From an uncultured Dialister sp. (GTDB taxonomy: Bacteria; Bacillota; Negativicutes; Veillonellales; Dialisteraceae), in contig OMVW01000003.1 of assembly GCA_900314595.1 (NCBI GenBank), forward strand, positions 1 to 64,000: a stretch of DNA of 64,000 nucleotides. Direction: 5' to 3'. Both the position numbers and the translations under genes were made by a program. Position 1 is the stretch's first letter, and each line of letters opens with the position of its first letter. Positions 26,671 to 34,387 of the stretch are shown piece after piece. The notes under the pieces are model-generated. The model saw only the letters and a program-made list of their open reading frames with translations, ran no database searches and was not told the origin of the DNA.

Positions 26671-27600
26671 TCAGATTTTCTGAAGCAATTCCAGAATTCT
26701 CCGCCCGCCTTCATCCAGAAGTTTTTCGGCAATAGAGCTCCCAAGTTTTTCGGCATTTTCAATGGTTCCTGTCATTTCACTGCGGTACAGTTTTTCTCCA
26801 TCAGGGGATGCGATGAAAGCTTCCAACTTTATCTTCTTGCCCTTTGACGGTATGGCATAAATCCCGGCAGGCACTTTACAGTCACCGCCCACTTTCGCAA
26901 GAAAAGCCCGTTCAGCCTGGATACAGGAAGCCGCTTCCCTGTTATGAAGGAACGAAATCAGATCCAGTGTATCCTGATCAGAAGACCTTGCTTCGATAGC
27001 CATAACTCCTTGGCCGGCAGCAGGAATACTGTCATCTGTGGAAATATATGAAGTAATCCGGTCGCCCAGCCCCAGCCGTTTCAGCCCGGCTGCAGCCAGA
27101 ATCACTGCATCAAAATCTCCTTCATCCAGATGGCGGAGGCGGGTCTGCACATTTCCGCGAAGAGAACGCACATCAAGGTCATTTCTCCAGTGAAGAAGCT
27201 GCGCCTGACGACGGAGACTGGATGTTCCCACACAGGCATGAAGCGGCAGGTCATTCAGGGATTTATAAGTATTTGAAACAAAAGCATCTCTCGGGTCTTC
27301 TCGGTCAGTTACAGCGGCAATAGAAAGGCCTTTCGGGCAGGCTGCCGTCATATCTTTCAGAGAATGAACGGCTATATCTGCTTTCCCTTCCAGAAGAATA
27401 ACTTCTAATTCCTTTATAAAAAGGCCTTTGCCACCAATTTCCACAAGTGGACGGTCCAGTATCTGATCTCCTTTCGTAGTTACTGGAAGAAGTTCAACCT
27501 GAAGGGAAGGATACTGTTCTCTGAGGCGGTTAGCCACATAATTGGCCTGCCAGAGTGCAAGAAGGCTTTCCCGGGTAGCGATGATAATTTTATTTTTCAA
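26671..27600 (-). CDS. hemC: Hydroxymethylbilane synthase (porphobilinogen deaminase)
   Basis: 309 residues from a TTG at 27600, which follows AAAGGAG by seven bases and gives the standard start KNKIIIATRESLLALWQ. An ATG at 27621 adds seven residues but lacks a clear ribosome site. The dipyrromethane-cofactor cysteine is in VGGDCKVPAGIYA. LRGNVQTRLRHLDEGDFDA and AAAGLKRLG are typical. It polymerises four porphobilinogens. The start lies 11 bases inside hemA. Confidence 0.95.
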   Translation of the reverse strand: MKNKIIIATRESLLALWQANYVANRLREQYPSLQVELLPVTTKGDQILDRPLVEIGGKGLFIKELEVILLEGKADIAVHSLKDMTAACPKGLSIAAVTDREDPRDAFVSNTYKSLNDLPLHACVGTSSLRRQAQLLHWRNDLDVRSLRGNVQTRLRHLDEGDFDAVILAAAGLKRLGLGDRITSYISTDDSIPAAGQGVMAIEARSSDQDTLDLISFLHNREAASCIQAERAFLAKVGGDCKVPAGIYAIPSKGKKIKLEAFIASPDGEKLYRSEMTGTIENAEKLGSSIAEKLLDEGGRRILELLQKI

Positions 27601-28873
27601 GTTCCTGCTCCTTTCTGACATCCAGTTTAAAGAGACGGGCTACAGCTTTCTTATCCCTAGATTCCCATTCAGTTCCTGCGAACTCATTGAGCTGAATCAT
27701 GGGTTCCCTTAAAATTTTGCGTACGATCATATGGGTCATATGAGAAAGCACCCGAATGTCCTCATCGGTCAGACCTTCGATTTTGGAGAGGCCCCGGCGC
27801 AGTTCACGCTGCCGGATTTCTTCTGCCTTATCAGAAAGAGAAACCATGACAGGCCTTGTACTTAAATAGCGGAAACGGTCTTCAATGGACTTGATTTCCT
27901 CTTCCACGATAACTTTTGCCCTCTCTGCCTCTTCTTTTCGGAAGCGGATATTATTCGCCACGATTTCCTGCAGATGGTCGATATTATAGAGAGTAACATT
28001 TTTGATATTACCTACTTCCGGTTCAATGTCGCAGGGAACTGCGATATCGATAGCGACAAGCGGCTTTGTCCCCCGGCGCATCATCAGATTACGCACATCC
28101 CAGGCTTTCACAATATACTGGGAAGCGCCGGTTGCAGTGACCATGATATCCACCTCATCCGCATGAGAAAGGGCATTTGAGAACGGTACAGCTTCTCCAT
28201 CAATTTTCTTTGCAAGTTCCTCTGCCTTGTCCAAATGCCGGTTCGTTACGATCACTTTTTTCAGGCCTTTCCCCTGAAGATTTTTCACCAGAAGCTCCGC
28301 AGCCTCACCGGCACCAAAAACCATGGCCGTTTTTTCAGAAAGACTACCAAGAATCTTTTCTGCCAATTTTACTGCCGCATAGCTGACAGAAACGGCGCTG
28401 TAAGAAATACGGGTTTCCGTACGGACTCTTTTCCCGGTAGTGATTGCCCTGTGGAAAAGAGTATTCAGAATAGTCTTTGTCGCTTTCTCGGAAAGGGCCA
28501 TGGTATAAGCTGTCTTAATCTGGTTCAAAATCTGGCTTTCGCCAATCACCATGGAATCAAGACCGGATGCCACCTCAAAAAGATGACGGATGCATTCTTC
28601 TCCTTCGAAATAAAAGAAATATTCTTTTTTCGCTTCATTGTTTCCGGAAAGCGCGAGAAAGAATTTTTCCAGAGTTTTCTTTGAAGATTTATCTTTCAGG
28701 ACTGCGTAAATTTCAGTCCTGTTACAGGTTGATAGAACCACTGCCTCCTGAATTCCATTCTGTTCATCAAGATGGTGAAGTCCGCTCCTTGCGCTTTCCT
28801 CGGAAATGGCAAACTGTTCCCGGATATCTACGGAAACAGTTTTATGATTCAGTCCTAAAACGACCAATTGCAT
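27590..28873 (-). CDS. hemA: Glutamyl-tRNA reductase
   Basis: 427 residues from the ATG at 28873, ten bases after GAGGAG; a GTG three codons upstream is too near the ribosome site. LGLNHKTVSVDIREQF, the catalytic cysteine in VLSTCNRTEIYAV, GESQILNQIKTAY and the NADPH site MVFGAGEAAELLV are clear. It reduces glutamyl-tRNA(Glu) to glutamate-1-semialdehyde and is the committed step. It overlaps the upstream sirohaem gene by 32 bases. Confidence 0.97.
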   Translation of the reverse strand: MQLVVLGLNHKTVSVDIREQFAISEESARSGLHHLDEQNGIQEAVVLSTCNRTEIYAVLKDKSSKKTLEKFFLALSGNNEAKKEYFFYFEGEECIRHLFEVASGLDSMVIGESQILNQIKTAYTMALSEKATKTILNTLFHRAITTGKRVRTETRISYSAVSVSYAAVKLAEKILGSLSEKTAMVFGAGEAAELLVKNLQGKGLKKVIVTNRHLDKAEELAKKIDGEAVPFSNALSHADEVDIMVTATGASQYIVKAWDVRNLMMRRGTKPLVAIDIAVPCDIEPEVGNIKNVTLYNIDHLQEIVANNIRFRKEEAERAKVIVEEEIKSIEDRFRYLSTRPVMVSLSDKAEEIRQRELRRGLSKIEGLTDEDIRVLSHMTHMIVRKILREPMIQLNEFAGTEWESRDKKAVARLFKLDVRKEQELEK

Positions 28874-29480
28874 GACGTACACACTCCTCTGCCTCGTCCA
28901 AATTCCCTGAAAGGACCAGATTCATGACCTGGTCACTGAAAACGGAATGCCAGAAGCATTCCCTCACCCGGCTGGATGAAAGTTCATCCGGAAGCTCTTC
29001 CCGGATCACGCTCACCCGGTCAAGCCATGCACCAAAAGAAGAAGGAATCTCATCTTCCAGCCATGTTTTTATATATTTCGCCATGGCAGGAGACCGGCCA
29101 TTGGTAGAAATGGCAAATCCGATTCCTCCCTTTTCAAAACAGGCAGACAGAGAGCAATTTCCAAGAGAGGGAAAATCGGCTCCATTATACAGGAAAAAAT
29201 TCCTTAAAGACTCTTTCCGTACCTGCTCTGCCACATCCCTGATTCCACAGGCAGTCACTACGAAATGATACCCTTCCGTATCTCCCGGCTGATAAAATGT
29301 CTGCTTCCAATGAATACAATTTTTTCGATACAATTCCATAAGTTCTTCTGAAAGAACCGGTGCCAAAACTGTTACCGCTGCTCCTTCCTGAAGAAGTTTA
29401 TTGACTTTTCTTAGAGCGATATGCCCGCCCCCGATAACGAGACAACTCATATCCCTGATTTTGATATTGACCGGATACAA
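28842..29480 (-). CDS. Precorrin-2 dehydrogenase / sirohydrochlorin ferrochelatase-type protein
   Basis: 212 residues from a TTG at 29480 with GGAGG six bases upstream, giving the family start YPVNIKIRD; a longer frame to 29504 would place the ribosome site inside the gene. NAD-binding CLVIGGGHIALRKVNKLL (about residues 12-29) is followed by YNGADFPSLGNCS, which keeps the conserved aspartate, and ISTNGRSPAMAKYIK. It resembles SirC/Met8/CysG-N: NAD-dependent oxidation of precorrin-2 to sirohydrochlorin and possibly iron insertion. First gene of a six-gene operon; no hemE onward is in the window. Confidence 0.9.
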   Translation of the reverse strand: MYPVNIKIRDMSCLVIGGGHIALRKVNKLLQEGAAVTVLAPVLSEELMELYRKNCIHWKQTFYQPGDTEGYHFVVTACGIRDVAEQVRKESLRNFFLYNGADFPSLGNCSLSACFEKGGIGFAISTNGRSPAMAKYIKTWLEDEIPSSFGAWLDRVSVIREELPDELSSSRVRECFWHSVFSDQVMNLVLSGNLDEAEECVRHAIGRFRTES

Positions 29481-29523
29481 ATAAAATCCTCCGCGGGACA
29501 ACAAAAATACATGGCATTTATAT

Positions 29524-29552
29524 TTTATAATCTGCCATTTCTAAAATTGTAA
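29524..29552 (-). promoter_or_regulatory. Promoter of the tetrapyrrole operon
   Basis: On the minus strand TTACAA (29547-29552), a 17-base spacer and TATAAA (29524-29529), about 44 bases before the first start codon. The leader is too short for a cobalamin riboswitch. Confidence 0.6.
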
Positions 29553-29557
29553 CACTC

Positions 29558-29594
29558 AAAAAAGGAAGTGACAATAAAATTAATGGTCACTTCC
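29558..29594 (-). terminator. Terminator of ylqF-rnhB-csoR
   Basis: Perfect nine-base stem GGAAGTGAC/GTCACTTCC (29564-29572 with 29586-29594), followed on the minus strand by TTTTTT. It separates csoR from the tetrapyrrole operon. Confidence 0.8.
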
Positions 29595-29692
29595 GAAATT
29601 TTAATCAAACTATATTTTAAAATAATTATTTTTAATCTCATCACTATTTTTTTGATTCATTTTTAAATAGTCGATGAATTACTATTAAACTT

Positions 29693-29968
29693 TTAAATTA
29701 TATTAGAGAATCTTTCCACAGCTTTAGCAAATTTGGCAATGGTCTCCTCCGCATTTCCCTGTTCGATACCGTCCCGCACACAATGCTGCAGGTGGCCTTC
29801 CAGAATAATCTGTCCCACCTTATGTAGAGCGGATTTGGCCGCATTGACCTGCGTAATAATATCCTCGCACGGTATATCTTCATCCACCATCCTGTCGATA
29901 GCCTGAACCTGACCAACAATTTTCTTCAAACGGCGATGGAGATTTTCCGCATCCATACATTGTCTCAT
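29693..29968 (-). CDS. CsoR/FrmR family metal- or thiol-sensing repressor
   Basis: 91 residues, all-helical DUF156 family. The sensing residues are Cys34 (DIPCEDI), His59 and Cys63 (EGHLQHCV), the C-H-C pattern of copper-sensing CsoR rather than the formaldehyde sensor FrmR, which lacks the last cysteine. Such proteins bind G/C-rich operators as tetramers and release on Cu(I), persulfide or related ligands. No copper pump or sulfurtransferase gene is adjacent; the gene lies 15 bases after rnhB, and its target is not in this window as far as I can see. AGGAGG is 11 bases before the ATG. Confidence 0.9.
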   Translation of the reverse strand: MRQCMDAENLHRRLKKIVGQVQAIDRMVDEDIPCEDIITQVNAAKSALHKVGQIILEGHLQHCVRDGIEQGNAEETIAKFAKAVERFSNII

Positions 29969-29983
29969 GATTATTATTCCCTC

Positions 29984-30751
29984 CTAGTATCTGCCAAGAA
30001 CCATACTCTTCACAGGTTCAAAGCTTTTTCTGTGTATGGGAGTCACTCCAAGTTCTTCCAGAGCATGGATATGTTTTGCCGTACCATAGCCCTTATTCGT
30101 GGCAAACCCATAACCAGGATATTCTTTATCATATTCATCCATCAGATGATCTCTGTACACTTTCGCAACAATAGAAGCAGCAGCGACAGAGGCACTCCTG
30201 GCATCACCATGAACCATAGATATTGTAGGAAATGGAAAATGAAGGGGCATAGCGTCCACAATCACTGCTTCAGGCTTTACTCTTAAATTTTTTACGGCCT
30301 GATACATGGCCATCATGGTAGCTTCATAAATATTTACTGAATCAATTTCCTCGGGAGGAAGGCTGAAAATAGAAATATCTATTGCTTCTTCATGAATTTT
30401 TTTAGAAAGTTCTTCTCGATGCGCCGGTGTTACCTTCTTTGAGTCATTAAGACCGGCCGCAAACCAATGGGGTTTAAGAATCACTGCTGCAACTGTAACC
30501 GGTCCGGCTAGCGGACCTCTCCCCACCTCATCTATGCCGGCTATCAAATTCAATCCTTTTTTATAAAATCCACTTTCTGTCTTGTACATAGACTCAACAC
30601 GAAGTCGTTCCCTGCTTAATCTTTCAAGTTTCCTCATATAGGACGCGACAAGAATTTGTACGCCTTTACGAGAGTCAGAGAGGATTTCCTTCATTATCTC
30701 ATCTGGAACATCATCTTGTTTTAATATGTTACGAATTTCTGCAATCTTCAT
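29984..30751 (-). CDS. rnhB: Ribonuclease HII
   Basis: 255 residues, with about 70 extra N-terminal helical residues usual for the Firmicute type. Catalytic carboxylates are in AGIDEVGRGPLAGPV and VDAMPLHFPFP, with DSKKVTPAHRE and GDARSASVAAASIVAKV. It cuts RNA in RNA-DNA hybrids, including single misinserted ribonucleotides. Its ATG overlaps the ylqF stop, the common ylqF-rnhB pairing. Confidence 0.96.
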   Translation of the reverse strand: MKIAEIRNILKQDDVPDEIMKEILSDSRKGVQILVASYMRKLERLSRERLRVESMYKTESGFYKKGLNLIAGIDEVGRGPLAGPVTVAAVILKPHWFAAGLNDSKKVTPAHREELSKKIHEEAIDISIFSLPPEEIDSVNIYEATMMAMYQAVKNLRVKPEAVIVDAMPLHFPFPTISMVHGDARSASVAAASIVAKVYRDHLMDEYDKEYPGYGFATNKGYGTAKHIHALEELGVTPIHRKSFEPVKSMVLGRY

Positions 30752-31608
30752 TCCTCATCCTCCGAGGGCAGAGGGTCCAAAGTAATCCTTCCAAGCTTTC
30801 CACTGCGGAAATCATGGAGTACCAATGCTTCGGCCCTGTCATAGTCAATAGCCCCGCCCGGCAGAAGACAGCCACGACGCCGACCTGCCGCTTCAAGCAA
30901 AAGTTGCGGGTCCTGATGAACATCCTCAATCCTGTAGATATTTTTTAAGGCATCCGGTGCCATTTCTGCAAGAGAAGAGAGTAGGGCCGGGACCACATCA
31001 TCGGGATTAAAAACATCACCAGCTATAGCTCCGGTAGCTGCCAGCCGAAGAGCTGCTACCTGATCATCAAACTTAGGCCAGAGTACTCCAGGAGTATCAA
31101 GGAGATCAAGTCCTTCAGAAAGCCTTACCCATTGCTTGCCCCGAGTATGTCCGGGCGTATTGGCAGTTCTCGTAGCTGACGTACCGGCAAGAAAATTAAT
31201 CAGCGAAGATTTCCCTACATTTGGAATCCCAAGAATCATCAAACGGACAGACCGGGACTTTAGGCCTCGCCTTTGCCATTTGTCAAGGACCGGGGCGGCA
31301 GTTTCGCGGATAAGAGCAAGAAGCTTCTTTTTATTTTTTGCGTTTCCTACACTCATGGGGACTACCGGAATTTCCTTTTTTCTGTAGTAATTTACCCATT
31401 TGTCTGTTTCCTTCGGGTCTGCAAGATCCGCCTTATTCAAAATTACAATTCTTGGTTTTCCCTGTACCAGTTCACCAACCATGGGATTGGCGCTGGAGGC
31501 AGGAATCCTGGCATCCAAGAGCTCCACCACCACATCCACAGCTTTCAGATGGGCTTCTATCATCCTTTTTGTCTTTGTCATGTGACCGGGGAACCATTGA
31601 ATAAGCAT
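30748..31608 (-). CDS. ylqF: Ribosome biogenesis GTPase YlqF/RbgA
   Basis: 286 residues from the ATG at 31608 (AGGAGG eight bases upstream), giving the family start LIQWFPGHMTKTKRMI. The GTPase is circularly permuted: G4 ILNKADLADP comes first, then G1 LGIPNVGKSSLIN and G3 DTPGVLWP. A C-terminal ANTAR-like helical domain follows. RbgA promotes a late step of 50S assembly. Confidence 0.95.
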   Translation of the reverse strand: MLIQWFPGHMTKTKRMIEAHLKAVDVVVELLDARIPASSANPMVGELVQGKPRIVILNKADLADPKETDKWVNYYRKKEIPVVPMSVGNAKNKKKLLALIRETAAPVLDKWQRRGLKSRSVRLMILGIPNVGKSSLINFLAGTSATRTANTPGHTRGKQWVRLSEGLDLLDTPGVLWPKFDDQVAALRLAATGAIAGDVFNPDDVVPALLSSLAEMAPDALKNIYRIEDVHQDPQLLLEAAGRRRGCLLPGGAIDYDRAEALVLHDFRSGKLGRITLDPLPSEDEE

Positions 31609-31649
31609 TTTTAACCTCCTGTGCCTTGTTTGATTCATTTATACATCCT

Positions 31650-31677
31650 ATTGTACCATATCTGGTAGAGAAAACAA
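31650..31677 (-). promoter_or_regulatory. Promoter of ylqF-rnhB-csoR
   Basis: On the minus strand TTGTTT (31672-31677), a 16-base spacer and TACAAT (31650-31655) with an extended TG. Confidence 0.5.
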
Positions 31678-31706
31678 TTTCACAAGAACACAGCTGTATC
31701 AGACCA

Positions 31707-31738
31707 TAAAACCCGCAGTCTTTCCTGCGGGTTTTTAT
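31707..31738 (-). terminator. Terminator of the DUF47-pit operon
   Basis: AAAACCCGCAG/CTGCGGGTTTT-type hairpin with T-runs on both strands, immediately after the pit stop. Confidence 0.85.
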
Positions 31739-32734
31739 TTATCCAATAATTTGACGAATAATGAGATAAACTACGGCACCTACTATAGCAGTACAGGGAA
31801 TCGTCATGATCCAGGCAGAAACCATCTGATAGGCTACACTCCAGTGTACTGCGCGAAACCTCGTTGCCCAGCCTACACCCATAATGGAACCGGTCACAAC
31901 ATGAGTGGTGGATACGGGTAGATGAAGCATGGTCGCGCTGAAAATAGTAATAGCAGAATTGAGGTCAGCTGCCAGTCCATTAACAGGCTGCATTCGGAAA
32001 ATCTTATTTCCCACGGTGCGTATGATTTTCCAGCCGCCCACAGAAGTACCAAGCGACATAGCCAGAGCACATGCAACCTTAACTTCCCAGGGCACTTCCA
32101 GCTGACTGATATAACCACCGGAAAGCAAAGCCAGTGTAATAATTCCCATTGATTTCTGTGCATCATTAGAACCATGAGAAAAAGCCATAAGTGCTGCTGA
32201 AACCATCTGAATATGAGTAGCTACATAATTGACACGGGACTTGCCCACGTTTCGAAAAAGGACATACAGGATTGTCATGATAATGTAACCTGTAATAAGG
32301 GCACACACCGGTGAACAAACCAGTCCTATGACGATAGTCAATACCCCAGCTGTATGAATAGCTCCGGTACCATAAGAAATGATAACTGCACCGATAACAC
32401 CCCCAATGAGAGCGTGAGAAGAACTTGAGGGCATACCAATACGCCAGGTGAACAAATTCCAGATAATAGCTGATGCCAAAGCCGACGAAAGCACTACCGA
32501 ATCTACCATCTGGGGAGAAGTAACGATTTCACCGCCAATCGTCTTGGCTACCCCAGTCGAAATCATGGCTCCCACAAAATTCAGAACAGCAGACATAATG
32601 ATGGCCACTTTCGGGCTAAGCGCACGGGTAGCTACACAGGTTGCTATGGCATTAGCCGTATCATGAAAGCCATTTATAAAATCGAAACATAGGGCAAGGC
32701 ATATGAGAAAAGCGATAATGTACAGATCAGGCAT
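31739..32734 (-). CDS. Pit family inorganic phosphate transporter
   Basis: 331 residues with about ten membrane segments. The two inverted PiT signatures are present: INGFHDTANAIATCVATRALSP-like at 20-41 and AFSHGSNDAQKSMGII in the second half. PiT carriers move phosphate, often as metal-phosphate, coupled to protons or sodium. The ATG lies eight bases inside the stop of the upstream DUF47 gene, the standard pit-DUF47 pairing. A possible PhoP-like repeat lies upstream of the operon. Confidence 0.95.
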   Translation of the reverse strand: MPDLYIIAFLICLALCFDFINGFHDTANAIATCVATRALSPKVAIIMSAVLNFVGAMISTGVAKTIGGEIVTSPQMVDSVVLSSALASAIIWNLFTWRIGMPSSSSHALIGGVIGAVIISYGTGAIHTAGVLTIVIGLVCSPVCALITGYIIMTILYVLFRNVGKSRVNYVATHIQMVSAALMAFSHGSNDAQKSMGIITLALLSGGYISQLEVPWEVKVACALAMSLGTSVGGWKIIRTVGNKIFRMQPVNGLAADLNSAITIFSATMLHLPVSTTHVVTGSIMGVGWATRFRAVHWSVAYQMVSAWIMTIPCTAIVGAVVYLIIRQIIG

Positions 32735-33353
32735 ATTTCATGACCACCTCTTTAATCAGATTTCCCACCTTCTCCGCCCTGTTGGCCGTTTCCTCCATGG
32801 CCTCCATAATTTCCTTCCAGCGGATAATTTCCATTACTTCATGGGTACCATCAAAAAGGGCAGAAATAGTATTGCGATACACTTCATCTCCTTCACTCTC
32901 CAGCGCATTGAGTTTCCTAGCCCTTTCACCTATTTCCGTTTCATTCTTGTCTATTTCCTTTAAAAGGCGAAAAAGCACAATGAGTTCAGATGACATATTG
33001 ACAAGAATATCAGCCATACGCAAGGCCATCCGGGAACCAATCCCCGCATGATACAATTTGAGGCTCAAAACAACATCCTGAATGTCATCCACGCAATCGT
33101 CAAGGGTTGTAGTCAGGAGGAAAAAATCCTCCCTGTCTATCGGTGTAATAAATACATGCCGCATTCTGGCAGAAATATTATGGGTAACTTCGTCGGCAGA
33201 ATGTTCCAGATTCCTGACTTCCTTTATTGAACGTTCCAGTTTAGCCGGATCCTGAAGCACATCCCTGGCAAGAACCGTACCTTTATGGAAATATTCAGCA
33301 TTAGTAACAAGAAAATCAAAAAATTCTTCATGCTTGTTGACAAGACTAAACAT
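32727..33353 (-). CDS. DUF47 (PhoU-like) Pit accessory protein
   Basis: 208 residues, all helical, of the DUF47 family distantly related to PhoU. The core DDCVDDIQDVVL and the later repeat LESEGDEVYRNTISALF and IIRWKEIMEAMEETANRAEKV are typical. Family members adjoin Pit transporters and are thought to regulate them, possibly through bound metals. GGAGGG lies five bases before the ATG. A second, more distant DUF47 protein lies at 59354-59962 without a transporter. Confidence 0.93.
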   Translation of the reverse strand: MFSLVNKHEEFFDFLVTNAEYFHKGTVLARDVLQDPAKLERSIKEVRNLEHSADEVTHNISARMRHVFITPIDREDFFLLTTTLDDCVDDIQDVVLSLKLYHAGIGSRMALRMADILVNMSSELIVLFRLLKEIDKNETEIGERARKLNALESEGDEVYRNTISALFDGTHEVMEIIRWKEIMEAMEETANRAEKVGNLIKEVVMKYA

Positions 33354-33405
33354 AGGTACCCTCCATTTTTGAACGCATACCGTTTATTTCATGTTACCCC
33401 ATATA

Positions 33406-33422
33406 TGTAAAAATTATGTAAA
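33406..33422 (-). promoter_or_regulatory. Tandem TTTACA repeat resembling a PhoP box
   Basis: On the minus strand TTTACA occurs at 33417-33422 and again 11 bases later at 33406-33411. Direct TT(A/T)ACA-type hexamers at about 11-base spacing are the form of Firmicute PhoP sites. It lies about 53-69 bases upstream of the DUF47-pit operon. Only two good copies are visible. Confidence 0.35.
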
Positions 33423-33626
33423 GTTTGTCGAATTACAATAAATTATTTCAAGATATATCCAGTTCTCTGCCTTTTATTTTACAATTTCTTGAATAAAATA
33501 AATATATTTTTTCTTAAAATATACATTTAAGTAGTTTAAAAAATTTTCCTATACCCCATTCCAAAAAATAATAAATTCCCTTTAATGTTCTTCTGAAAAT
33601 GCAAATAAGCTATGAGTTTTACTGAT

Positions 33627-33655
33627 TTGACTTTTATCGATAAAGAATTTATACT
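33627..33655 (+). promoter_or_regulatory. Rubrerythrin promoter with an internal palindrome
   Basis: TTGACT (33627-33632), a 17-base spacer and TATACT (33650-33655). The spacer contains the perfect 12-base palindrome TTTATCGATAAA (33633-33644), which touches the -35 and would let a bound repressor block polymerase. Confidence 0.75.
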
Positions 33656-33722
33656 GAACTTGTAGGGCAGATTTTTTTCTGATATCTGCTGTTATTCCTG
33701 CTATTTTAAAAGGAGGACTATT

Positions 33723-34295
33723 ATGTACGACGATAACTTTGTTGAAGAAATGAAAAAAGTTGCCGGCACACAGACCGAAAAAAATCTGCGTGCTGCCTAT
33801 GCCGGTGAATCCCAGGCTCATGTAAAGTATACCCTTTTTGCTGCCGAAGCGGAAAAAGACCCGAAGATTTCCCGTCAGATTGCTGATATTTTCAGAGAAA
33901 CCGCCCTTAATGAAAGAGCTCATGCCAAGATCTGGTTCTGGCTCGTCGGTGACCTGAAGAATGGCACTGCAGCCAATCTGAAAGCAGCCGCTGCCGGCGA
34001 ACATGATGAATGGACTTCCATGTATCCGGAATTTGCTGAAACTGCTGAAAAAGAAGGTTTCCCGAAGATTGCCTTCCTCTTCAGAAAAGTAGGGGAAATT
34101 GAAAAATCCCATGAAGAACGTTATAAACTCCTGCTCGCAAATGTGGAAAACGAACAGGTCTTCAAGAAGGGTGAAAAGAAACTGTGGATGTGCGCTAACT
34201 GCGGCTACACTGTTGAAGCTGTGGAAGCTCCGGTAGAATGCCCTGTCTGCGGCCATCCAAGAAGCTTCTTTGCTGTTAAAGCCGAAAATTATTAA
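33723..34295 (+). CDS. rbr: Rubrerythrin
   Basis: 190 residues. An N-terminal ferritin-like four-helix domain carries diiron ligands in YAGESQAHVKY (Glu29), LNERAHAK (Glu64, His67) and GEIEKSHEERY (126-133). A C-terminal rubredoxin domain has CANC (157-160) and CPVC (173-176). The protein reduces hydrogen peroxide in the cytoplasm of anaerobes. AAAGGAGG is seven bases before the ATG, and a strong terminator follows, so the gene is monocistronic, one of only two plus-strand genes here. The palindrome in its promoter suggests control by a redox or metal repressor. Confidence 0.97.
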   Translation: MYDDNFVEEMKKVAGTQTEKNLRAAYAGESQAHVKYTLFAAEAEKDPKISRQIADIFRETALNERAHAKIWFWLVGDLKNGTAANLKAAAAGEHDEWTSMYPEFAETAEKEGFPKIAFLFRKVGEIEKSHEERYKLLLANVENEQVFKKGEKKLWMCANCGYTVEAVEAPVECPVCGHPRSFFAVKAENY

Positions 34296-34308
34296 TTTCT
34301 TTTAACAA

Positions 34309-34345
34309 AAAACTCCCGAAACAATTCGGTTTCGGGAGTTTTTTG
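34309..34345 (+). terminator. Terminator of rbr
   Basis: Stem AACTCCCGAAAC with GTTTCGGGAGTT-type complement (34311-34340), followed by TTTTTT. Confidence 0.9.
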
Positions 34346-34351
34346 ATGCAC

Positions 34352-34384
34352 AAATCCCCTTTCCAGGTAGAAAAGGGCTTTTGA
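34352..34384 (-). terminator. Terminator of the FKBP gene
   Basis: Imperfect stem with CCCTTTCC and GAAAAGGG arms, between the rbr terminator and the FKBP stop; on the minus strand it ends in a T-rich stretch. Confidence 0.45.
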
Positions 34385-34387
34385 AAA

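Larger units (their letters stand above)
33354..33722. other. Intergenic region between divergent DUF47-pit and rubrerythrin
   Basis: About 370 AT-rich bases with no ORF of note. It holds a tandem TTTACA repeat for the minus-strand side (33406-33422), the rubrerythrin promoter with a palindrome (33627-33655), and a 5' UTR hairpin GCAGAT/ATCTGC (33667-33672 with 33684-33689) ahead of the rubrerythrin ribosome site. The middle (33430-33600) shows nothing I can name. Confidence 0.6.

Noticed and set aside
29481..29557. Possible cobalamin riboswitch before the tetrapyrrole operon
   Set aside because: Too short and no B12-box-like sequence; a simple promoter fits.
33582..34256. Minus-strand open frame of 224 codons opposite rubrerythrin
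   Set aside because: Mirror of the rbr codons, Phe-rich, and would remove the rbr promoter; rbr is clearly real.
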